The notes beneath the pieces were generated by a model. It saw only the letters and a list, made by a program, of their open reading frames with translations, was not told the origin of the DNA and made no database searches. From positions 1-6,087 of the forward strand of contig CADBSQ010000125.1 in the NCBI GenBank assembly GCA_902797415.1: a stretch of 6,087 bases of DNA. Reading direction: 5' to 3'. This document shows, in pieces, positions 1-5,662 of the stretch. The stretch's first letter is position 1. Every line of letters begins with the position of its first letter. Source of the DNA: an uncultured Erysipelotrichaceae bacterium (GTDB lineage Bacteria > Bacillota_I > Bacilli_A > RF39 > UBA660). The position numbers and the translations under genes are program-made.

Positions 1-83
1 AGAAATACAAAAATAGGTTCTAAAGTACTACTTGTTTCTTTTTTATTATTTTTGCTTCCACATTTAGGACAGTAATTTGACAT
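1..83 (-). CDS. N-terminal fragment of a zinc-ribbon protein (runs off window)
   Basis: Only the first 27 codons are visible. The reading frame opens with ATG at 83-81 and continues without a stop to the window edge. The protein begins MSNYCPKCGSKN, a CxxCG knuckle (Cys5, Cys8) of the kind found at the N-terminus of small zinc-ribbon proteins. A Lys/Ser/Thr-rich stretch follows, and the visible part ends in a hydrophobic run (PIFVF) that could start a membrane segment. The start is well supported by AAGGAGGG at 97-90, seven nucleotides upstream of ATG when measured from GGAGG. The gene has its own MerR-type promoter just behind the terminator of the preceding gene, so it is probably regulated separately. 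Function cannot be assigned; the rest of the protein lies outside the window. Confidence 0.7.
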   Translation of the reverse strand, partial: MSNYCPKCGSKNNKKETSSTLEPIFVF

Positions 84-93
84 ATTTCTCCCT

Positions 94-124
94 CCTTAAG
101 TTAAGTTTAAACCTACACTTAAGG
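94..124. repeat. Inverted repeat overlapping promoter spacer and ribosome binding site
   Basis: CCTTAAGT at 94-101 and ACTTAAGG at 117-124 are perfect 8-bp inverted arms. They are almost concentric with the 8-bp palindrome GTTTAAAC at 105-112. On the minus strand one arm falls in the -35/-10 spacer and the other overlaps the Shine-Dalgarno sequence of the zinc-ribbon gene. If the transcript starts near 97, as the promoter predicts, the two arms would not both be in the RNA. A DNA operator is therefore more likely than an RNA hairpin. Confidence 0.4.
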
Positions 125-134
125 GGAGAGTCAA
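104..134 (-). promoter_or_regulatory. Probable MerR-family-controlled promoter of the zinc-ribbon gene
   Basis: Reading leftwards on the minus strand, a -35 hexamer TTGACT (134-129) is separated by 19 nt from a -10 hexamer TAAACT (109-104). The spacer carries an imperfect dyad, CTcCcCTTAAGtGtAG, in which 12 of 16 positions are symmetric. A 19-20 bp spacer with a central dyad is the hallmark of promoters that MerR-family activators untwist to bring the two hexamers into register. The predicted transcription start is near 97, giving a leader of only about 14 nt that begins almost at the ribosome binding site. A 17-bp alternative with TTTAAA as the -10 exists but matches consensus less well. The regulator and its inducer are not visible here. 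Confidence 0.55.
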
Positions 135-135
135 G

Positions 136-167
136 AAAAAAATTTATGCTTTTAGCATAAATTTTTT
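136..167 (-). terminator. Intrinsic terminator of the 212-aa gene, overlapping its stop codon
   Basis: Positions 137-150 and 154-167 form a perfect 14-bp stem with a 3-nt loop. The stem is mostly A-T with a GC step next to the loop. On the minus strand it ends in a run of seven T (142-136). The stop codon TAA (154-152) lies at the loop, so the 5' arm is coding sequence. Because the stem is flanked by A and T runs on both sides, it could also stop rightward antisense transcripts. The low GC content of the stem makes its efficiency uncertain. Confidence 0.75.
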
Positions 168-790
168 GAATGATTATTCTCCATACTAAATATTCTTGCT
201 TCAAGAGCAGATATTTCTCCCTGTAAAGCTTCTTCTTTAAGTCTTAAAACCGCTAATTTTGTTTTTAGATTAAAGAGAATTACATCTTTCTCATCTATTT
301 GCTTAATTGCTTTATAAGCTCTAATAATTTGTACGATTTTATTTTTCAAACTTTCATCGTTTTTTTTGACTAGATAGTTTCTGTCTAAAATCATCTCTAA
401 AGCTTCACCTAATGTAGTTTTTGCTTCCAATAAACCAAATGTCCTTAAAGTAGCAATGTTTTTTTTAAGTTTTCTAATATCGATTGCGTTAAAACCCATT
501 CCATAAAAATCAACATAACTATAAAAGTCTTCATTATTAAAATTTCCTTCTGTGTATGCCTCTGAATCAAGATATAAAGATTGGCTAAATGGCTCACCTA
601 GGTAAACAAATCGAAGTAAACCACAAAAACCTTGAAAATTCTTTTTAGTCTTAAATTTTCTTCTAAGAATTTCTTCTTCACTATTTAATAGGTCCCTAAC
701 TGTTTTAATATTGCGTTGCATAACAACATGGTAGAAGCTATCTCTACTGCTAAATAATCCTGTTTCTATAAGTGGTATATCTAAATCCAT
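152..790 (-). CDS. Conserved-looking protein of unknown function, 212 aa, C-terminal leucine-zipper-like coiled coil
   Basis: I do not recognise this family. There is no signal peptide or membrane segment, so a cytosolic location is likely. Residues about 8-60 (LFSSRDSFYHVV, then IKTVRDLLNSEEEIL) loosely follow the pattern of the RNA polymerase alpha C-terminal domain, where a helix leads into an INTV-type turn and a DLL..EE helix. This is a pattern match by eye only. Residues about 70-100 are rich in Tyr, Phe and acidic residues. Residues 168-206 form a predicted coiled coil with Leu175, Leu182, Leu189, Leu196 and Met203 at heptad spacing and Leu172, Leu179, Ile193 and Ile200 at the other core position, so dimerisation is likely. 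The ATG start is supported by GGGAGG at 804-799, 8 nt upstream. The gene is monocistronic, with its own promoter and terminator. A DNA- or polymerase-binding role is possible but unproven. Confidence 0.85.
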   Translation of the reverse strand: MDLDIPLIETGLFSSRDSFYHVVMQRNIKTVRDLLNSEEEILRRKFKTKKNFQGFCGLLRFVYLGEPFSQSLYLDSEAYTEGNFNNEDFYSYVDFYGMGFNAIDIRKLKKNIATLRTFGLLEAKTTLGEALEMILDRNYLVKKNDESLKNKIVQIIRAYKAIKQIDEKDVILFNLKTKLAVLRLKEEALQGEISALEARIFSMENNHSKNLC

Positions 791-798
791 ATATAAAA

Positions 799-804
799 CC
801 TCCC
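799..804 (-). promoter_or_regulatory. Ribosome binding site of the 212-aa gene
   Basis: GGGAGG on the minus strand lies 8 nt before the ATG at 790-788. It fixes this start, and no competing upstream start is in reach. With the predicted transcription start near 810, the leader is only about 20 nt, little more than the ribosome binding site. Confidence 0.8.
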
Positions 805-848
805 AAGTTGATAGTTATTATATAAAAATAATGATTAATATTCAACTT
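805..848. repeat. 7-bp inverted repeat flanking the promoter of the 212-aa gene
   Basis: On the minus strand AAGTTGA (848-842) and TCAACTT (811-805) are perfect inverted arms separated by 30 nt. One arm overlaps the -35 box and the other lies at the predicted transcription start. This arrangement would suit a bipartite operator. Seven bases is short enough to arise by chance in AT-rich sequence. Confidence 0.3.
817..845 (-). promoter_or_regulatory. Sigma-A-type promoter of the 212-aa gene
   Basis: On the minus strand TTGAAT (845-840) and a perfect TATAAT (822-817) are separated by exactly 17 nt, an almost ideal housekeeping promoter. It lies between the dnaJ terminator and the ribosome binding site, so the 212-aa gene is transcribed independently of the chaperone operon. 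The predicted start is near 810. No CIRCE or CtsR-like operator overlaps it. Confidence 0.85.
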
Positions 849-856
849 TTAATAAT

Positions 857-892
857 AAAAAAACTGGATTATAAATATTTTTCCAGTTTTTT
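857..892 (-). terminator. Intrinsic terminator of the grpE-dnaK-pepF-dnaJ operon, overlapping the dnaJ stop
   Basis: Arms 858-868 and 882-892 form an 11-bp stem (on the minus strand AAAAAACTGGA pairing with TCCAGTTTTTT) around a 13-nt loop. A seventh T at 857 completes the U tract. The 5' arm encodes the last DnaJ residues, and the TAA stop (871-869) is in the loop. The T run on the other strand could also stop antisense transcription entering from the left. This marks the end of the chaperone operon, and the next gene has its own promoter immediately downstream. Confidence 0.8.
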
Positions 893-2002
893 ATATTCTG
901 CTGTTTCTAAATCAGATTCTAATAGTTCTTTCATTAGTTTCTTTTGTTTTCTATCGAGCTTTTTAGGCGTAATAACCTTAATTGTTACATACATATCCCC
1001 TTTTAAGAAAGAACCGTTTGGTTTAATACCTTTTCCTTTTAGTTTTAGTTTTTCACCTGATTGAGAGCCTGCGGGAATGTCTAAAACTACATTTCCATAG
1101 ATTGTTGGTATTTCTTTTTTACAACCGAGTGTTGCTTCAGCAATATTTAGAGGTAAATCTAGATATATATTATTTTTTTCTCTTTTATAGATTGGGTGTG
1201 GCTTAACCGTAAATTCTATGTATATGTCACCATTTGGACCTCCGCCTATTCCAGCAGATCCCTTTCCTGATATTCTTAAACGTTCTCCACTATTTATACC
1301 AGCAGGAACTTTTATACTAATAGTTTTTTCTTTTTTAACAGTCTTCTTTCCGTTACAGTCCGGACAAGTCTTTTCAAATGTTTTTCCGCTTCCACCACAA
1401 TCAGGACATGTAGTTTGTGATTGCATGACTCCTAGAATAGTTCTTGTTTGGGATACAACTCTACCTTGTCCGTTACAAGTTTTACAAGTTTTTGGATTTA
1501 ATCCTCCATTTCCATGACAAGTATCACATGGTTCACTAAGATTTATATCCATTTCTTTATCACAACCAAAAGCACTTTCTAAAAAGTCTAAATCTACTCT
1601 TACAAGGATATCTTCTCCTTTTCGAGCACCTGATCTCCTACTTCCTCCAGAAGAGAAGCCAAATCCTCCTAAAAAGTCTGAAAAGATATCACTAATATCA
1701 ATGTCCTCAGCGCCTCCAAAGTTAAAGCCTCCAAAATCGAATCCACCAAATCCTCCTCCAGGGCCACCAGCTCCTTGTGCGCCATCAAAAGCAGCACTTC
1801 CATAAGTATCATACATCTTTCTTTTTTGAGGATCTGATAATACTTCGTATGCTTCACCTATTTCCTTAAATTTTTCGGCAGCATCGGGTTCTTTACTAAT
1901 ATCTGGATGATATTTTTTAGCTAGTTTTCTGTAAGCCTTTTTTATTTCATCATCACTAGCGTTTTTATCTACACCAAGAAGTTCATAAAAATCCTTTTTC
2001 AT
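869..2002 (-). CDS. dnaJ: Chaperone protein DnaJ (Hsp40, type I, 377 aa)
   Basis: DnaJ is the J-domain co-chaperone that delivers unfolded clients to DnaK and stimulates its ATPase in the cytosol. All type I parts are present and in order. The J domain is at about residues 3-68 with the essential HPD at 32-34. A Gly/Phe-rich linker covers about 74-125. The zinc-binding domain has four CxxC motifs at Cys149/152, Cys163/166, Cys189/192 and Cys203/206, and the C-terminal substrate-binding and dimerisation domains follow. Length is normal for the family. The first three zinc motifs fit CxxCxGxG; the fourth reads CPDCNGKK and lacks the final Gly, but all eight zinc-ligating cysteines are intact. 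The ATG is supported by AAAGGAG at 2015-2009, inside the end of pepF. The gap to pepF is 2 nt, so translational coupling is likely. The gene is last in the operon and ends in an intrinsic terminator. Confidence 0.98.
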   Translation of the reverse strand: MKKDFYELLGVDKNASDDEIKKAYRKLAKKYHPDISKEPDAAEKFKEIGEAYEVLSDPQKRKMYDTYGSAAFDGAQGAGGPGGGFGGFDFGGFNFGGAEDIDISDIFSDFLGGFGFSSGGSRRSGARKGEDILVRVDLDFLESAFGCDKEMDINLSEPCDTCHGNGGLNPKTCKTCNGQGRVVSQTRTILGVMQSQTTCPDCGGSGKTFEKTCPDCNGKKTVKKEKTISIKVPAGINSGERLRISGKGSAGIGGGPNGDIYIEFTVKPHPIYKREKNNIYLDLPLNIAEATLGCKKEIPTIYGNVVLDIPAGSQSGEKLKLKGKGIKPNGSFLKGDMYVTIKVITPKKLDRKQKKLMKELLESDLETAEYKKLEKYL

Positions 2003-2004
2003 TA

Positions 2005-3792
2005 TTAACTCCTTTCTATAAGGTTATTAAACTCTTTTAAATAGTTTTCAATTAATTCTATTGACTCATCAAATACATTTTCTTTATCTAGGTTTATACC
2101 TGCTTCTTTTAAAATATTTAGAGGATAAGTCTTACCACCACTTGATATAAACTTGATATAGTTTTCAACTGCATCCTTTTCTTTGTTAATAATTTTTTTA
2201 GCAAATTTATATGCTATAGCAAGTCCAGTAGCGTACTTATAAACATAGAATTGTGAATAAAAGTGTGGTATTCTCAAACATTCATACTTTATTAAATCGT
2301 CCTGAGCAACGCCTTTACCATAATAAAATTTTTGTAAATCTAAATAGATATCTGTAAATTCTTTATAAGTTAGATTTTCACCTGCTTCTATTTTATCAGC
2401 GATAATCTTTTCAAATTCAGCAAACTCTATTTGTCTAAAAACAGTTGATTTATAGTTAGACAAGATATTGTTTAAAATATATTTTTTTTCTTCATCATTT
2501 TTACTGTTTTTCAAAAGATAATCATTTAATAAAACCTCTTGTGTGGTACTAGCTATTTCTGCTAAAAAAATGGGATAGCTATAGTCTATAGAGGAACGAT
2601 TTTTAACCGAATAATATGAGTGTATTGAATGGCCTAGTTCATGAGCAAGTGTCTCTAGATCATCGAAAGAACCTGTATAATTTAAAAGTATATATGGTTT
2701 TGTATCGTAACAACCTGAAGAAAAAGCACCACTTCTTTTGCCTTTTGTTTCATAGTAATCTATCCAGTTACTGTTAAATGCTTCATCAACTACTTTTAAG
2801 TAATCCTCTCCCATTACTCTAAGAGATTCTTTAACTATTGATTCAATTTCTTCGATCTTAAAAGTGCGATCAAATTTACCAACTCTAGCATTTATATCAT
2901 ATATATGCATTTCATCTAGGCTTAGAGCTTTTTTGTAAGCATCCATTATTTTATGAAGTGTTTTTACGTGACTTTTAGCATCAGTTAAAACTTTTTCATA
3001 AAACTTAGGAGTTATATCATCGTATGATAAACTTCTTTCTAAACTTGAAGAGTAACCTCTAATCTTGGATAGAATTGCATTCGTTTTTACATTACTTTTT
3101 AAACATTCACCAATGGTATTAGCTCTTTTTTTGTAATATGAATGCATACTTATAAAAGCATTTTTACGCAAAGTTCTGTCACTACTTCTTGCATATGTTT
3201 GATAGTTGCCAGAAGTAAGTTTATGTTTTTTTCCATCAGAATCTTCTATATCATCTAAATAAATATCTGCATTATCAATTTTATCAAAAACAGAAGATGC
3301 TGATGATAAAACAGGAGAGAGTTCTGACAATAGTTGTTCTTTTTCCAATGATAGAATATGTTTACTTTCTCTGATAGTGTGTTCTAAACCAAATTTGTAT
3401 TTTTCTAATTCTTTGTTTTCCTTTAAAAATTCATTTAACTTTTCAGTAGTAAGTTTTGAAAGTTCAATACTTATAAAACTAAGTCTCACTGATATACCAG
3501 AATAAAAATCAGTAAATTCATCTTCTTTTTTTGACCACTTATTAGACGTAGTATCAAGTGTGTAGTTTAACCCTACGTAAGTAGATATTTTAGATAAAAT
3601 TCTATCTAACTCTTCGTCAAGGTCTAAGACTTCATTTAAAGATTTACTATTTTCTAGTACTTTACCTTGGTATTTTTCTAATTTTTTTGTTATTTCTTCA
3701 CATTTTCTATAGTCTTCTTTTAATTTTTCATCGTTTTCATATATTTCGCTTAAATCCCATTTATATTTTTTATCTATTTCTTTTCTTTCCAT
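2005..3792 (-). CDS. pepF: Oligoendopeptidase F family metallopeptidase (M3B), 595 aa
   Basis: This is a cytosolic zinc endopeptidase that, by family, cleaves short peptides of roughly 7-17 residues and not folded proteins. The N-terminal helical part (about residues 1-200) precedes the M3 catalytic domain. The active site HELGH is at 384-388: His384 and His388 would bind zinc, Glu385 is the general base, and Glu412 in AEIAS is the likely third zinc ligand, 24 residues further on. Other family marks are SGCYDTKPYILLNY (359-372) before the active site and the FYVYKYATG block at 515-523, a substrate-side segment. Length matches PepF (about 600 aa), and there is no signal peptide. The ATG start has GAGGGAG at 3803-3797. 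Its position between dnaK and dnaJ is unusual: most Bacillota have these two adjacent. It should share heat-shock control with the chaperones unless an internal promoter exists; I saw none. Confidence 0.95.
   Translation of the reverse strand: MERKEIDKKYKWDLSEIYENDEKLKEDYRKCEEITKKLEKYQGKVLENSKSLNEVLDLDEELDRILSKISTYVGLNYTLDTTSNKWSKKEDEFTDFYSGISVRLSFISIELSKLTTEKLNEFLKENKELEKYKFGLEHTIRESKHILSLEKEQLLSELSPVLSSASSVFDKIDNADIYLDDIEDSDGKKHKLTSGNYQTYARSSDRTLRKNAFISMHSYYKKRANTIGECLKSNVKTNAILSKIRGYSSSLERSLSYDDITPKFYEKVLTDAKSHVKTLHKIMDAYKKALSLDEMHIYDINARVGKFDRTFKIEEIESIVKESLRVMGEDYLKVVDEAFNSNWIDYYETKGKRSGAFSSGCYDTKPYILLNYTGSFDDLETLAHELGHSIHSYYSVKNRSSIDYSYPIFLAEIASTTQEVLLNDYLLKNSKNDEEKKYILNNILSNYKSTVFRQIEFAEFEKIIADKIEAGENLTYKEFTDIYLDLQKFYYGKGVAQDDLIKYECLRIPHFYSQFYVYKYATGLAIAYKFAKKIINKEKDAVENYIKFISSGGKTYPLNILKEAGINLDKENVFDESIELIENYLKEFNNLIERS
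2009..2015 (-). promoter_or_regulatory. dnaJ ribosome binding site inside the end of pepF
   Basis: AAAGGAG on the minus strand lies in the Glu-Arg-Ser codons that end pepF, 6 nt before the dnaJ ATG. The pepF TAA sits between the two. Ribosomes finishing pepF can therefore restart on dnaJ, tying DnaJ output to PepF translation. Confidence 0.85.
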
Positions 3793-3803
3793 GTTTCTCC
3801 CTC

Positions 3804-3830
3804 TAAAATAAAGGGGTTCATAAAGAACCC
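3804..3830 (-). terminator. Weak terminator or attenuator hairpin between dnaK and pepF
   Basis: Immediately after the dnaK TAA (3833-3831), the minus strand carries GGGTTC (3830-3825), a 5-nt loop and GAACCC (3819-3814). This is followed by CTTTATTTTA (3813-3804) and then the pepF ribosome binding site. The 6-bp stem can add two A-U pairs by bulging one C. The interrupted U tract suggests partial rather than complete termination. It could instead protect the 3' end of a processed grpE-dnaK transcript. Either way it would give more dnaK than pepF-dnaJ message, matching the usual excess of DnaK over DnaJ. Confidence 0.6.
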
Positions 3831-5648
3831 TTATTTTTCTTCGTAGTTAGCTTCTTTTACATCATCGCTTGAATCGCTTGATTCAGAGTTTTCGTTGTTG
3901 GCTTGATTTTCTTTAGCAGCGGCCTCATAAATTTTAGATGAAACAGCGATTAATTTTTCTTGAAGTTTATCTTTTGCTTCTTTAATCTTGTCTGTATCAG
4001 CGCTGGCAATAGCATCCTTAGTATCTTTAATTAGACTTTCAAGTTCATCTTTCTCAGAAGAATCTATTTTGTCTTTTACTTCATCAATTGTACGCTCTGC
4101 TTGGAATACTACTTGGTCAGCATCATTTCTGATTTCTGCTTCTTCTTTTCTCTTCTCATCCTGTTCTTTATTAGCTTCAGCCTCACGAATCATTCTATCA
4201 ACTTCTTCATCACTTAGATTTGTGTTAGAAGTAATAGTAATTGCTTGTTCCTTATTAGTACCTAAATCTTTTGCTTTAACATTTACAATACCATTAGCAT
4301 CTATATCAAATGATACTTCGATTTGAGGTACACCACGTCTTGCAGGAAGAATTCCGGTTAGCTGGAAGTTACCAAGTGTTTTGTTATCACTTGCAAGTGG
4401 TCTTTCACCTTGAAGTACATGTATATCAACAGCTGGTTGATTATCTACTGCAGTAGAAAATACTTGTGATTTACTTGCTGGGATTGTTGTATTTTTAGGT
4501 ATTAAGATAGTCATTATGTTACCCATTGTTTCAATACCAAGTGATAATGGAGTTACGTCAAGTAATACTAGATCATTAACCTCACCAGTTAAAACTCCGC
4601 CTTGGATAGCAGCACCCATAGCAACTACTTCATCTGGGTTAACGCTTTTATTTGGCTCTTTTTTAAGTTGTTTTTTAACTAAATCTTGAATATATGGAAT
4701 TCTTGTTGATCCACCAACTAAAACTACTTGATCGATATCTTCTGGTTTCATTCCAGCATCTTTTAAAGCGGTTTCAACTGGTTTTTTAGTTTTTTCAAAT
4801 AGATCGTGACATAAATCTTCAAATTTAGCACGAGTTAAATCAAGCTCTAAGTGTAATGGACCATCGCTTCCTTGAGAGATAAATGGAAGTGAAATGTGTG
4901 CAGTAGTCATACCACTTAAATCCTTTTTAGCTTTTTCTGCAGCATCTTTAAGTCTTTGCATTGCCATTTTATCTTTAGTTAAATCTACACCATTATCCTT
5001 TTTAAATGTATCAACTAAGTAATCCATGATTGCTTCATCGAAGTCATCTCCACCAAGATTATTATCTCCACTTGTTGATTTAACTTCAAATACACCATCA
5101 CCTAGTTCTAGAATAGAAACGTCAAATGTTCCACCACCTAAGTCATAAACTAAGATAGTTTGATCTTTATCTAGTTTATCAATACCAAATGCAAGTGCTG
5201 CAGCAGTTGGTTCGTTAATTATTCTTTCTACTTCAAGTCCAGCTATTTTACCAGCGTTTTTAGTAGCTTGTCTTTGAGCATCATTAAAGTATGCTGGTAC
5301 AGTAATAACTGCTTTAGTAACTTTTTCTCCTAGGTAACTTTCGGCATCATTCTTTAATTTCATAAGAATCTTTGCACTGATTTCTTCTGGAGTATATTTT
5401 TTACCATCGATTTCTACTTTTTCTTTTGTACCCATCTTTCTTTTGATTGAATACACAGTATTATTTGGATTTGAAATTGCTCCTCTTTTAGCAACTTCAC
5501 CTACTGTTTCTTCTCCGCCCTTAATTTGGACTACTGAAGGAGTTGTTCTGGAACCTTCTGGGTTAACTATTACGTGAGGTTCTCCTCCTTCTAAAACTGT
5601 TACACAACTATTAGTTGTTCCTAAGTCTATTCCTATTATTTTACTCAT
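3831..5648 (-). CDS. dnaK: Molecular chaperone DnaK (Hsp70, 605 aa)
   Basis: DnaK is the ATP-dependent Hsp70 that binds and releases unfolded polypeptides in the cytosol with DnaJ and GrpE. The three Hsp70 signatures are present: IDLGTTNS at 7-14, DLGGGTFDVSIL at 169-180 and VGGSTRIP at 311-318. The interdomain linker VLLDVTPLSLG (361-371) leads into the beta substrate-binding domain (to about 480), the helical lid (to about 575) and a disordered Ser/Asn/acidic tail ending NYEEK. At 605 residues it has the shorter Gram-positive form. An upstream in-frame GTG at 5657-5655 would add three residues, but it lies inside the ribosome binding site AAAGGTGAT, so ATG at 5648-5646 is the start. grpE ends 14 nt upstream. 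Heat-shock control is expected from a promoter outside the window. Confidence 0.99.
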   Translation of the reverse strand: MSKIIGIDLGTTNSCVTVLEGGEPHVIVNPEGSRTTPSVVQIKGGEETVGEVAKRGAISNPNNTVYSIKRKMGTKEKVEIDGKKYTPEEISAKILMKLKNDAESYLGEKVTKAVITVPAYFNDAQRQATKNAGKIAGLEVERIINEPTAAALAFGIDKLDKDQTILVYDLGGGTFDVSILELGDGVFEVKSTSGDNNLGGDDFDEAIMDYLVDTFKKDNGVDLTKDKMAMQRLKDAAEKAKKDLSGMTTAHISLPFISQGSDGPLHLELDLTRAKFEDLCHDLFEKTKKPVETALKDAGMKPEDIDQVVLVGGSTRIPYIQDLVKKQLKKEPNKSVNPDEVVAMGAAIQGGVLTGEVNDLVLLDVTPLSLGIETMGNIMTILIPKNTTIPASKSQVFSTAVDNQPAVDIHVLQGERPLASDNKTLGNFQLTGILPARRGVPQIEVSFDIDANGIVNVKAKDLGTNKEQAITITSNTNLSDEEVDRMIREAEANKEQDEKRKEEAEIRNDADQVVFQAERTIDEVKDKIDSSEKDELESLIKDTKDAIASADTDKIKEAKDKLQEKLIAVSSKIYEAAAKENQANNENSESSDSSDDVKEANYEEK

Positions 5649-5652
5649 ATAT

Positions 5653-5661
5653 ATCACCTTT
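5653..5661 (-). promoter_or_regulatory. dnaK ribosome binding site, deciding the start codon
   Basis: AAAGGTGAT on the minus strand is an extended match to the 16S anti-Shine-Dalgarno region. It lies in the grpE-dnaK gap, about 5 nt from ATG 5648-5646. It contains the competing GTG codon and so excludes it as the start. Confidence 0.85.
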
Positions 5662-5662
5662 C

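Noticed and set aside
831..1064. Rightward open frame of 77 codons (hydrophobic, Phe/Ser-rich)
   Set aside because: Mostly antisense to the end of dnaJ. Its start lies in the promoter of the opposing gene, and its composition is what the complement of Lys/Glu-rich coding gives. No ribosome binding site.
1218..1517. Rightward open frame of 99 codons (Pro/Phe-rich)
   Set aside because: Antisense to the DnaJ zinc-binding and C-terminal region. The Pro content reflects the complement of Gly codons, and no homology or ribosome binding site was seen.
1669..1857. Leftward open frame of 62 codons
   Set aside because: Out-of-frame reading of the dnaJ Gly/Phe-rich segment; dnaJ itself is intact and in frame throughout.
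2017..2060. Possible internal promoter for dnaJ (TTGAAA, 16 nt, TAATAA on the minus strand)
   Set aside because: The -10 matches consensus at only about half its positions and lies inside AT-rich pepF coding sequence, where such matches are common.
3988..4326. Rightward open frame of 112 codons (Ser/Leu-rich)
   Set aside because: Antisense to the DnaK lid and substrate-binding domain. The low-complexity Ser/Leu composition mirrors Glu/Lys/Asp codons, and no ribosome binding site was seen.
5646..5657. GTG at 5657-5655 as the dnaK start (protein beginning MIYMSK)
   Set aside because: The GTG is part of the Shine-Dalgarno sequence AAAGGTGAT. The conserved Hsp70 N-terminus begins at ATG 5648.
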